Positions 1-10,397 of a stretch of 64,000 nucleotides of DNA are shown here, in pieces. Each line of letters begins with the position of its first letter. Position 1 is the stretch's first letter. The notes under the pieces are model-generated. The model ran no database searches and was not told the origin of the DNA. It was given only the letters and a program-made list of their open reading frames with translations. Origin of the DNA: Amylostereum areolatum (lineage: Eukaryota > Basidiomycota > Agaricomycetes > Russulales > Stereaceae); assembly GCA_012932865.1 (NCBI GenBank), contig SAXG01000035.1:248001-312000 (forward strand), read 5' to 3'. A program made the position numbers and the translations under genes.

Positions 1-903
1 GTACGACGGTTGCCGACAAACTGAGACACAATAATCTCGGAGACCCAGTGATTCTTGAAAGATTCAAGAATAGGTTCCTGGTCTGCAAGCTTGAGGTACC
101 AGTAAGTATCAGCTGCGCACGCGATGACGTGGTTGATATATACTGACTGCTTTGTAGATCCTACTACGCACAATGGGAGACGATTTTCCGTAGGAGCACC
201 CGAAGTCATATTTGGCTTGGACTGTAACGTCGTGGCAATAGCGCTATGCGCAACCGGAAAGACTGGTGAGTACATGGATATAGTTGGCGAATGTACGAGA
301 CTCACCTGAACAGCAGCATATACAAAGGCGGCATGTTCGTCGCCTTTCTTCCCTGCTTGTGCCAAAGCCTCGCGGCAGGCCTCCGCCGATATATCTGCTG
401 ATTTCGGCTTTGGTATCTTCTCGTCGACTTTCAAACGTTTGGAACACAGTTTTTCTTTCGGAGGAAAACCATATTGAGCAACAACATCAAGACAGCGGGA
501 GGAACAATATGCGATGGAACAACGTACTCTTCAACTGCAAAATCTCTCGCTCCATCTCCTGGGGGGTTTTCATCGGTGAGTCGGGTGTGGAATCACCGTC
601 TTCTGGTTGCGAACTTCGGGGTGTCGTACTGGGTGATGTCGTGGCCTTGTGGCTGCCATGTTGGTTTTTTTTGGCGGCGGTGGTACCACTAGCCGACCGA
701 GCGGTTTGTTTGGAGGTCTTCGAAGTCTTAGATGACGCGTTGCTGCTTTTCTTTTTGTTTCCGGTTGGCTTGGATGACGCCGCGCTCCTCTTACTTTTTG
801 TTGCGGACTGTTTCTTCTTCCTCTGTGAGCTGTCGGGTGGACCAGTGCCTTCGGCGGAGGCGTCAGAGTCCTCTGGGGCATTATCCCGAGTGTGTTTGGC
901 CAT
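1..903 (-). CDS. Uncharacterised Ser/Lys-rich gene, 3' end beyond window
   Basis: I do not recognise the family. The chosen start is the ATG at 903 (MAKHTRDNAPED). The first ~125 codons are rich in Ser, Lys, Thr and Pro and probably disordered, ending in a short helical stretch (EMEREILQLK). Splicing the exon ending at 528 to one starting at 454 (donor gtacgt, acceptor cgaaag) gives a clean join into KKLCSKRLKVDEKIPKPK and a well-formed alanine-rich exon down to about 306. A further exon of about 88 codons (262 to 1) stays open to the window edge. Its exact acceptor phase is uncertain. The gene is divergent from the Tnp2 transposase remnant at 1096, so it may be either a host gene or an accessory gene of that transposon. 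The basic, coiled-coil-prone N-terminus would suit a nucleic-acid-associated protein, but that is inference only. Confidence 0.5.
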
Positions 904-1095
904 GTCTGGGGCGCACAGAAGACAGGGGCAGTGGTTGCAAAGGATAGGAGTGGTTGTTGGAGGAGTATCCACAATCGTCTGGCGGACCCAATTTTTTCGA
1001 GCCTCACGTGGTCACTTGGGACTTGTCCATTGTCGCTCGCTGCATGCTCCTAACTTCCATCCTTTATACCCTGTTATTCCTTCACTTTCTTTCTC

Positions 1096-3415
1096 ATGCC
1101 ATCCCCTCCCAAAGTCTGGTGCCCATGTTGCCAAAAACTGATCTCTCGTGCTACAGAGTTACGACACCGACGCCTGGCTATTCAGCCTATCCTCCCTGAA
1201 GATACCCATGCGATTGTCCAGGCCGTTGGCCAGTCATCATCAAAGCACCCACTATTGGAAACACCACCCATCTCCGAGTCGACAACCCGAGACGTGACGG
1301 GTCAGGTCAAGCGCAGAAGAATCACAGGCGACGTAGACGCGCAAGGCGATGAGGGAAATTCCAAGAAATCTGCAAGTAAGAATTTGGTTTCTGCATACAC
1401 ATACGAAAGGCTGCTTTGCTGATATGAACGGGCGGTAGCGACTCTTCAGGATATGCCTGACATTGACATAGAGCCTTCGACACCACCCACACCTCCTCAC
1501 AATGAAGCGACCAATCTCGCCGACCAAGATCAAGTCAGTGACATCTGGCCTGCCACGCCCTCTGATATCAACCGCGGTAATATGGACCCCCTGCGCGCAA
1601 CAAGCCCACAACCACTGCGATCTCGACAGGCGATGGCGGACGGCGGAACCTCTGATGAAGACTCCGATCTCGATTTGGAGGTTGACACAGATGTAGAAGC
1701 GGATTCCGATGTGGATGTGGATGGTTCATTTGGGGATATCGCGCCAGACGACCCATTCCTAGATGTGTTCGATACCTTCGGTGAGGAGTTTCTGAGGGAG
1801 ACTCAGTTAGATGGTACGTCTCTGCCGTTGATCTTATTAATTTTGCCTTCTGAATATCATGGCAGCCGACGATCTTGATGAAGATGATATCGCTATTCTG
1901 CGGCAATACGCCTACAAGCTTCGGCATCACCTCACGGATTCCGCATACGAAGACCTTGGTACCTGCCTTTCCCGACCAGGACGTGCCATCTCTATCGCAC
2001 GCATGCAGTTCGCCTTGCACACCTTGCGGTGTTCAAGCCACGTTTGTACGACTGTTGCATCAACAGCTGTTGCTGCTTCACGGGACCACTCGAGGACGAA
2101 GATAAATGTCCCAAATGCAACGAGCCGCGGTACAAATCCAATGGACGCGGACGCAAACACTTCACTTACCTCCCTGTCATCCCCCGATTGACTGCGTTCA
2201 TGGCCAGCCAACCAATGGCTGAGCGCCTTCAATATCGTGCAAAAGAACATGAACACACCCCGGACGATATCAACGATGTCTTCGACGGAACACATTATCA
2301 CTCGCTCTGCAAGGAGAAGGTGGTGGTTGATGGCAAGAAACTACTGCACCGCTACTTCCAGGATTCACGCGATATGGCCCTTGGTGTAACAACCGACGGC
2401 TTCGCACCTTTCCGTCGTCGCAAGTCCACATGTTGGCCCCTCCTCCTCATTCAGTACAACCTTCCCCCCGAAATCCGCAACCACATTGAGCATATCCTCA
2501 CAATCGGCACCGTTCCAGGACCCAGAAAGCCATCAGATATGGACTCTTTCATATGGCCCCTCATCGAAGAATTCCTTCAACTTGCAATGGGGGTGCCAGT
2601 GTTTGACGCCCTTACGGGGACCATTTTCTCCCTCCGCGCGTATCTTATCCTGGCCTTCGGTGACATCCCGGCAGTATCGCTTCTCATGCGCATGAAGGGA
2701 CACAATGGCATTTCACCGTGCCGTATCTGCAAAATCATCGGTGTACGCGTTCCGAATACCAACTCTACTGCACACTATGTCCCGCTCAATCGCTCAACCC
2801 ATCCCCACGCTATCGAAAGCGATAATGCCATCTTGCTATACACCGCCAAGGGTCTCCCAATGCGAACACATAATGAAATCATCCAAATGGCAACTGAGGT
2901 CGAGGCTGCACCCACCCAAGCGGCGAGTGATCGCCTAGCAAAAACGTACGGGATTAAAGGTCTCTCGATTTTTTCCAGCCTGTCATCCATGTCGCTGGCC
3001 GAGTCGTTCCCGTACAACTTTATGCACCTTATATGGGAGAACACCATCAAGAACCTTGTCTTGTTGTGGACTGGAAAGTTCAAGGGTCTCGATGAAGGCA
3101 TTGGCTCGTACGAGCTGTCAAGTTCTGTTTGGGATGCTATAGGTGCTGCCACCTCATCCGCTGGATCAACCATTCCATCTGCCTATGGTGCCCGACCCCC
3201 CAATATTGCCGCTGATCAGATGTCAACCACCGCCGACAGTTGGTCATTCTGGACGCTATACATTGGGCCCATCCTCCTTTGACGCACCTTTACCAATCGC
3301 AAGTATTACGACCATTTTGTGGAACTCGTTCGACTGCTTCATATATGCCTTCAGTTTAACATATCCTCGGAGGAGGTAGACGCGTTAGAGGCTGGGTTTG
3401 CAGGCTGGGTTGAGA
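1096..3415 (+). pseudogene. Tnp2-type (CACTA/EnSpm-like) transposase, decayed
   Basis: Encodes a Tnp2-family transposase, which cuts and pastes CACTA-type DNA transposons. Exons can be read at 1096-1375, 1439-1813 and from 1866. The N-terminus has a small Cys/His cluster (WCPCCQKL), then an acidic low-complexity region. The family core follows with YDCCINSC, CPKCNEPRY, a DVFDG motif, GHNGISPCRIC and a long C-terminal helical part. Two defects are visible. The reading frame changes by one base near 1957; a 50-nt GT..AG intron at 1959-2008 would also restore frame but would remove residues I would expect. An in-frame TGA at 3280-3282 interrupts the sequence, and the same frame continues with recognisable protein (TNRKYYDHFVELV) to about 3415. 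Similarity ends at 3415, beside the inverted-repeat element that starts at 3418. The copy is therefore inactive and 3'-truncated. Its terminal repeats were not located. Confidence 0.85.
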
Positions 3416-3417
3416 AC

Positions 3418-4437
3418 TCAGGGAAAATCCTCCGTGCAAAATCGGTGCTAAACCCTGCAAAATTAGTCATTTGGCAGATTTGTCGGTTTAGCGACTTTAG
3501 CTAGGTCCCCTGCATATTTAGCACTAGCCTCGTGCAAGATCTCAGCAAATTGCACGCAAATGACCGCTAATAAGCTCCATATATATGCTCTAATTGATTC
3601 CATTGCTCTTGCTTGTTCGCACGAAAGGAAGTAAGAAGGAATCGTCATATCATTGCAGTAGGTAGGTCCACAGAGCGTAGTGTACAGACTACAATAAATA
3701 AACAGACTACAGTAACTAGCCGTACGCTACATATACATCCTCGTGTCACCTAACCCACTCGCTAGCCCAACACTCTTCAGCCCTAGATCCCAACCCTTCG
3801 ACTACACCCGCCGTCGCGCGTTCAGATACTAGGGTGAAATGATAAGTATGAGTAACGGAAAATGCACGAAGGAGCGGTACTCACCGGAGCATTGCCAGCT
3901 TGAGCTGAAACTTGCACTGAGCTTGACCCCTGTATATGTGCTGTAAGTATGATATGAGGAGAACAGTCTAGGAGCAGAGACGTACCACTAGCCCATGACA
4001 TTGTCAACCCTCTCGCGCCGCCCTCGTCCTCATCCACTGTCAATGACCCGCCGTCACCCTTATAAACCAACTCAGCGTGCAACGGAGCCTATGTATGATA
4101 TGTCCAGTCACTTGAGGGGAGTGATGATGAGAGAGAATAAGGAGGAAATGATGTGTCGAAGTGAAGAAACTGCCAGCGGAGGGAAGAGATGTGGTGGTTA
4201 AAGAAAATGCTAAGTCGTCTCGCTGGCAACTCAAGTGAACAGAGGGGATTCACACGGCGTAGATTAGCCAATCACAAGCAGCACGGCGCTGTTCGTCGAG
4301 CCGTGAGAACCTTTTGAGTGAGCAGACATGAGCGTGAGAACGCTCCTAGAAGCATTTGCAAGCTATTTTCATGGTTTTGCCAGGCCCTGCTAATCTAGCG
4401 ATTTTTGCACGGTATTTGCACGGTAGGGTTTTCCTGA
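3418..4437. mobile_element. Non-autonomous ~1.0 kb element with imperfect TIRs
   Basis: The left edge (3418, TCAGGGAAAATCCTCCGTGC) and the reverse complement of the right edge (ending at 4437, TCAGGAAAACCCTACCGTGC) match over roughly 25-30 bp with two small gaps/substitutions. Beyond that, both ends carry recurring TGCAAA and TTTAGC/GCTAAA words, which look like subterminal repeats. No transposase is encoded. No convincing target-site duplication flanks it (left ...GGTTGAGAAC, right TGACTATCGG), so superfamily is undetermined; CACTA- and KDZ-like families both have such ends. It abuts exactly the point where Tnp2 similarity stops. Confidence 0.6.
3802..4001 (-). other. Possible small spliced reading frame inside the TIR element
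   Basis: From an ATG at 4001 (MSWAS) two consensus-looking introns (donors gtacgt and gtgagt, acceptors cttacag and ccctag) can be removed to give a short open frame rich in Ser, Ala and Gln, ending at a TAG at 3802. It resembles a captured gene fragment more than a transposase. No family is recognised, and the frame is short enough to be chance. Confidence 0.2.
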
Positions 4438-5251
4438 TGACTATCGGGTGGGTTGGCAAGCTCGTGTTCGCCAGTACTAGTACCGAGTGATTACCGTAAA
4501 ATGTATATATAAACTGGAAATGATTTCTGTGAAATTGAATGAGTGAAATGAGTATGAGGCAGTCCCCCTCTCGACTCGTCTGAATCGGCTCAAAGTCGGC
4601 TTGAATCCGAGGGTGGAGGGGGCAACGGAGGGGACTGACTTTACGCCATCTTGGTATTCACTGCAACGGCCTCGACCCCTTCCCTTTTTTCTTCGTGTCC
4701 ACCCGCACCACACAGACACATATTCTCTTTCCCGGTAGGCATCCAAATCCGTAAATGCGTACGCCGCAAACAAATCCCAGGTGGGTCGGACGGGAAAAGG
4801 TCGTCGGGGACAGGCTGTAAGATACAGTAAAAGGTTGATATACTCTGAGCAAGCCGCCTATACCCGGCCTCTTCCCGTCATGGCTAAACCGGCTTTGTTT
4901 CCTGTGGTAAACGCTCCGGGATCCGAGCGACGCTACGTCTGAATATGGAGTGCGTTGCGCCAGCAGTGGGCACTGGCATGGCCCTCCCATTGTCCGGGCA
5001 TTTCCGCGCCGCTCATGGTTGGTTCGCGCTTCAGCTCGAGCTCAAGCTCAAGCTCCAGTTCCAGTTCATGAATATTCCCTGCCTGCTCCTAGAAAGCTGG
5101 ACAGGACATCCTAATAGACCAACAGTGATCTTCCACCAGCCTGGGCTACCACCACGCGTACTTACTGTCGAAGGGATCCGGCCCGCCTTCTCCGCGATGT
5201 TCGAGGGTTACCGCGCCCCGTTTGCCTTTGCTCTACGCATCCACGCTCACG
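4438..5251. other. Intergenic, no supported gene
   Basis: Flanks the TIR element and runs to the first MYND copy. It has an AT-rich stretch near 4495-4515 and a CT/AG-alternating stretch (agctcaagctc words) around 5035-5065. No conserved reading frame or RNA gene was recognised. Confidence 0.6.
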
Positions 5252-6949
5252 ATGGACCCACCGTCTCCGTTCAGTCCGAGTCACATACCACCTCTCCTCC
5301 CGGATGGCCACCCCGAGACCGAATTACCGGCCAAGGCGGACTCGAACGCGACGCAGATCGACATCGCCCACGTCCACAGGCGCATCGATGGCGACATGGT
5401 GGGAGCCGTCCACCACTTCCGCGGTCTCTTCCACGGCCGTCGCGGCGACCACCCCGACCCGCTGGACGAGCTCCATCAGTATGCGTTCGCATTCACGCCT
5501 TTCTCACCCGAACGAGACCATCGCAGCACTCATCTGGGAAAGCTGGGTCTCGCTGTCCGCGCTCTACCATGAAATCGTGACGATGGATGGATCCGTGGGA
5601 CGCCTTCCCGGTGCGTTACGTCGAGCTCTGAAGTGAAGGTGGTTGCAGCGTCGATCGATCTCTCACGACGGCGCATAGGTCCTGTTCGACTATGCCATCG
5701 ACGGTCTTGACGCTGCTGCTCGTCCTCGCGACCAACGCCTCCGTGGCGATCGCCTACGACGGCCTCGACAAAGCCTCCTTCGTCCCCAGCAGACTCGTCC
5801 AGATCGACTTCAAGTCCCACATTCCTCCCAACCTGGACATTTCCGTGATAGACCGCCTCATCGCGCCGTCCCCCCCGATGTTCTGGCACCTGTGGCAGCA
5901 TCGGCGCATATACCTTGGGACCGACGACCGCGCGCGGAGACGGCTCCGCTCCATGACCGAGCTGACGCAGGCGGCAGAACTACTTCGACCTTTGCTTCAT
6001 CCGGTCCGTCTCCGCAGCCTGGCGTCCCGCGCCCCGTCCACCAACGCATTGACATATATACCCAATGACATCCCAGGAAAACCATCCCTCGGCTGGAGAA
6101 GACGTGCGTCGTCGAACTCGTCTTCCTCAGCTGGTTCCACGCGAGTCCGCCGGAGAAGGACTGGGAGAACAATCTCGGGAGCCGGGCCATAGAGTCGCTC
6201 GCTCTGCTCTGGCTCAGACATTCGATCTCCCGCCTCGAGCGGCTGCCCCTCCCCCCGGACTCGCCGCACGACTATGCGCACTTGATCGAGGTCGCCGCGC
6301 GAGGCGTGGTGCTGTGCCCGAACGCAGAGTACGACCATTCGAGTGAGCCCCCTTGCACGCCCCCTCCCTCCTCCTCCTCTTCCTCCTCCTTCTCCTCCTC
6401 ATGCCCGTCGAAATCCGCAGATTTCACGACCGCGTTTTTGATCCCCGTCACACGGGTCCTGAAGATGCTGGCCGCGGACGACGACGCACGCTCCACGCCC
6501 GCCCTCGCCCTCGCCCTCGCCCTCGCGCGCGAGAGCGCGACGACGCACTGGTACCCTGCGATGCAGACCCTTCGGACGATGGACTCCTCGCAGCGGTCGG
6601 TGCAGAAGAGCCACAAAGGGTTGGCATTCGCGTGGCGCCGTCTCGGGGAAACGCGGGCCTCCGGGAGAGGGAGGAGCGCGGGCGGATCGCGCGGGAGCGG
6701 GCGGAGTCGAGGAGGAAGGCGCAGACGTTCTGCGCGTGGGACGCGTGCGCGTACCACGGGGAGAAGCCGGCGCATGCGCTGCGGACGTGCGCGGGCTGCG
6801 ACGAGGTGCGGTATTGCGACAAGAGCTGTCAGACGAAGTACGCCCCCCCCTTTGTTTGCCGTTTAGAATGTAGCTTATATCTCCGGTTTTCGAGTTTCAG
6901 GGACTGGAAGGCGGGGCACAAGAAGAAGTGCCGAAGGGTGAAGGTTTGA
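5252..6949 (+). pseudogene. MYND-finger protein, copy 1 of tandem triplet, decayed
   Basis: Aligns along its length with the intact copies at 7245 and 10398 but cannot be translated in one frame. The start is MDPPSPFSPSH at 5252. Frame breaks are needed near 5500 (before HPNETIAALIWESW), near 5720 (before LVLATNASVAIAYDGLDK), near 5970 (before NYFDLCF) and near 6655 (inside LGET/GLRERE). About 110 codons are missing around 6210-6225: the block that reads VEFGAEAYVDRFLRDID in the other copies. The C-terminus still encodes a perfect MYND-like finger (TFCAWDACAY, RTCAGCDEVRYCDKSCQ, then after an intron DWKAGHKKKCRRVKV). Exon borders match the other copies, so this was a normal gene before decay. 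It is the most divergent and most GC-rich of the three. Confidence 0.8.
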
Positions 6950-7244
6950 AATTTGAACCTGCCACGTCGTCGAATACGATGTACATGAAGTTCTTCCGCT
7001 CCGTGCTACGACTCGTGTTTGGGGAAGAAACGCGCGACGTCCGTTCGATTATCGGGGCTCACTGGCGCACTTTAAACGTGCATGCCTTTCTCAGTGTTCG
7101 AAGCCCTTCGTCAGTCATGCATTCATGGGTTGCCCTGCTCTTGGTCAGCTTCCTCCTCGATGTTCTAGAAGAGAAGTGCACGCTCCGTGTGGTAGTAAAG
7201 TCCGTGAGTAGTAGTCTTGAGTCCGTTCTCGTCTCTCCCACATC

Positions 7245-9270
7245 ATGTCCACTCCCACCGCGACAGATCCATCCAGTCCCCCAGCATCTACCAACGTGGG
7301 TGGCCACCCCGACGGACAACCCAACGAGGCATATCCAACCACAGAGAACATAAACATCGATCATCTGTACGAGCTCATCGATAGCGACCTGGCGGAAGCG
7401 GTGCGCCGCTTTGGAGCGCTTTTTCGCGATCGGCGCAACGACGACCCATCGGACGAGCTTCACCAGTTCGGACTTGCGTTCGTGTCGTTCTTCAAGAACG
7501 TCACGCACCCCACCGGGGATAACGTTGGGCATGTCTGGGAAGTCTGTGTCTCGCTGTCTGCGCTATATCACGAGATAGTGATGACGGATGGTTGCATGGA
7601 CGAGTTTCCGGTGCGTCGAGTTCAATCCTGTTTGAGGCATCGGAGGATCTGACAATAACGTGCGTGGAGGCCTTGTTCGACTACTCCATCGACGGTCTTG
7701 AACTGCTGCTCCATCTCGCGAACACTTCGTCCAACGCAATCACATACGACACCATGGAAAAAACGCACATAATCATCCCACGGCTGCTCATCCAGTTGGA
7801 TTACAAGTCCCACCTCCTGCCCGTCGTGGATATTTCCATCGTCGAACGCCTTTTCGAATCGTCCCCTTCGATGTTTCGACACCTATGGGCTCATAAGCGC
7901 ATGTACCTCGGCAACGACGACCATTCGCAACGAAGGTTTCGTTCATTGGCCAAATTGATCAACGTCTACTTCGACCTTTGCACCACCAGGTTCGTCGCCA
8001 TTTGCTCTGCGGATGTCTCGAGGATTGAAGATTGTGCTAGAGACACCATTCCCCCATTGGAGACGACGTCCGTGATAGAGCTTTTATTTTTGTTCTGGTT
8101 CCATGCGAGTCCCGGCCCGCAGGAGGATGGCACGGAGGATATCGTTCTCAGCCGAGCCCTCGATTCACTCAGTCTACTCGGACGCCAATGCTGTCCGCCG
8201 AGGCATCGCAGATCTATCGTAGAGCAGGTCCTCCTCGTCGAATTCGGGGCCGAGGCCTACGTCGACCGCTTTCTGCGCGACATAGACGAAGGATCCCGGA
8301 TCGACATGCACTTGCATGCGTCCGCGTGCGCCTTGCAAATCTTCTCCAGCGATGCGATCGTTCAGGTTTTATACTCGCGCAAAGCCCACATCCATCTTGT
8401 GCGTGCCCTGAAGAGGCAGATGGAACGAGGCGGGAAGCACGAGCAGTGGGAAACGGAACTTCAGTGTAGGTTATGGTTCTGGGCGACGGGGTGTCTTGGG
8501 TACGTGCGTTCGTGTTGTATCCTGTGTCCGGCCTTGCCAGTAAAACTGACTTACACTAGAGATGTGCTGGTGGGCGTGGACAAGGTCCCCGGGCAACTTT
8601 TTGTCCCTGACTCCCCGAGCGACTATTCAGACCTCTTTGAGGTCGCCGCTCAAGCCGTCACCATCGGCGTGAACGCGCGATTCGATCATTCGAGTGGGTC
8701 TGCTCGCCTTTCTTGCCCACATGCGCTCATCGGCCGCGGCGCGCTCTCTTAGTAGGTATGATGATCAGGTTTGTAATCCCCGTGGGACGAGTCTTCAGCA
8801 TACTGGCCAACGACACCGCGCGCTTCGGGGCCACTCTGTCCCCTGCCCACGAGACCGCGAAGAAGCACTGGTACGCTGCCATGCAGACCCTTCGGCGGAT
8901 GAGCGCCGAGCAGAAGGCTGTTCAGAAGGGCCATGTCGATCTGCTGTTCCTCTGGCGTCTTCTTGGGGAGACGATGGGCCTTCGAGAGAAGGAGGAGCGT
9001 AGGCGGATCACGCGGGAGCGGGCGGATGCGAAGAAGAATGCGGAGACATTCTGTGAGTGGAGAGCGTGTGCGTTCCACACCCAGAAGCCGAACTGTTCAC
9101 TGCGGACGTGCGGGGGATGCGACGAGGTGCGGTATTGCGACAAGGACTGTCAGACCAGGTACGTTCTCCCTCTCGCTCGACCATCATTGGCCTCTGATAC
9201 GACGTTGATTTTCCATGTTAGAGACTGGAAAGCAGGGCATAAGAAGGTGTGTCGAAGGGTGAAGGTCTGA
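7245..9270 (+). CDS. MYND-type zinc-finger protein, copy 2
   Basis: Six exons read cleanly: 7245-7610, 7670-7989, 8041-8499, 8560-8693, 8753-9158 and 9222-9270, giving 577 aa. Residues up to about 500 form a helical region with no domain I recognise, including LSALYHEIVMTDGCMDEFP, SSPSMFRHLW and LVEFGAEAYVDRFL. The last ~50 residues are a MYND finger: FCEWRAC, RTCGGCDEVRYCDKDCQ, DWKAGHKKVC, providing the expected seven Cys and a His. MYND fingers usually bind two zinc ions and mediate protein-protein contacts, often in transcription factors and lysine methyltransferases; no SET domain is present here. The final intron splits the finger between CQT and DWKAG, as in copies 1 and 3. The acceptor at 8752 is less certain than the others. 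A fungus-specific adaptor role is inference. Confidence 0.85.
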
Positions 9271-9479
9271 AACTACCACGCCGTAAGACCTGGAGCAGAA
9301 AGGGTAGGCTAGTATGGTGTATTTCGTTGGAAAACAAGTGTACTCATTCCGGCCCTGTCTTCCGATTGCAACCGTCCGACCGCAGAGATCCCCTGCATCA
9401 CATATCTCGGTCAGCGTGTCTTGAATTTGCCGTGCGAGATCGAATCGAGGTGAGGCAGAGACATGGCGAGGTCCAAGCT
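9271..9479. other. Intergenic between MYND copy 2 and antisense remnant
   Basis: Short 3' flank of MYND copy 2. No gene or terminator-like structure was recognised. Confidence 0.4.
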
Positions 9480-10290
9480 GCTTGCTGGCAAAAATCGATT
9501 TACGATACAACTTTGTTATGGCACATACACGACGTGTGCGTCGGATGAATACCAACTCGCGAGGAATCCCGTCCCGATCCCGTCCACTGTTCCCTTCGCC
9601 ACCTCCCTGCGCATCGTGTCCAAAAGAACCCGACAGTCACTACCACCATCGTCAGCGCCGATTGGCTGCGTCCGAACCTGCAAATCGCGCGGCAGTACGT
9701 CGATGTTGGTCTCCGAACTTGAGCTTCCCGAAGCCAATCCAGGATATGGGGGGAGGTGTGCATAAGATGAGGCGCGCGGTAGTGCATTGAAAGACTCCGG
9801 AGACGGTGACTGCAATAAGAGCCGGAAAAGAGGAGAAGAGAGAGGAATGGGAGCCGAGGTGGATTTGAGAGTGATTTTCACGTCCTTTGTGGGAGAGGTT
9901 GGTAATAGGGCTGGAGAGGTGTCGTGGGAGGACGGTCCTAGGACAGTGCGGACGATGAAGTGACGGATATGTTGGGCGAGAGAGAGATGGACGGGGCTTC
10001 AAGGTAGAGGAGCTTGAGATGGGAAATACCTTCTAGGAACTAGAACCAGCGTGTCGTACCCATCGCATGTGTATCCCACATCTACGACGAGGGTTTCCAG
10101 GGGAGCGAGGAGGCCACCGTGTGGAAGTCGGTAGGCGTTACAGCGCGAAGCTGCGCAGGTCGAGCCTGCGGAGCGTCGGTCCCAAGCGAGAAATGGCGGA
10201 ATCCAAGCTTTTGTAGAGGATGGTGAAGGGGATGGCCCGGGGGCGACGCGTCGGCGAACGAATGAGGTCGGCGATTGAGGCACAATGTGA
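9480..10290 (-). pseudogene. LRR/F-box-like protein remnant, antisense between MYND copies
   Basis: Read on the minus strand in several frames, the stretch contains pieces typical of basidiomycete F-box/leucine-rich proteins: LGPTLRRLDLRSFAL near 10160, LAPLETLVVDVGYTC near 10090, ISHLKLLYLEAPSISL near 10000, and an open C-terminal piece ending ASWYSSDAHVVYVP near 9516. In-frame stops and frame changes separate the pieces, and no start with an F-box is evident. It resembles the 3' part of the F-box pseudogene at 46476-47806 in character, not in detail. Some of the breaks could be introns that I did not resolve. Confidence 0.4.
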
Positions 10291-10397
10291 CTTCAAAAGA
10301 TGATTTTGGCTGCGAAATGGTATGTAGATCCTGGCAAATCCCTGCTGTTTGGGAATTCGAGCACGACTTTCCCCTCACCTCCACGCGCACCTTCACA

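Noticed and set aside
1959..2008. 50-nt intron as explanation for the frame change in Tnp2
   Set aside because: Splice signals are possible, but removing it deletes residues (FPTRTCHLYRTHAVRLAHL region) that fit the expected spacing before YDCC; a one-base deletion is the simpler reading. Not fully excluded.
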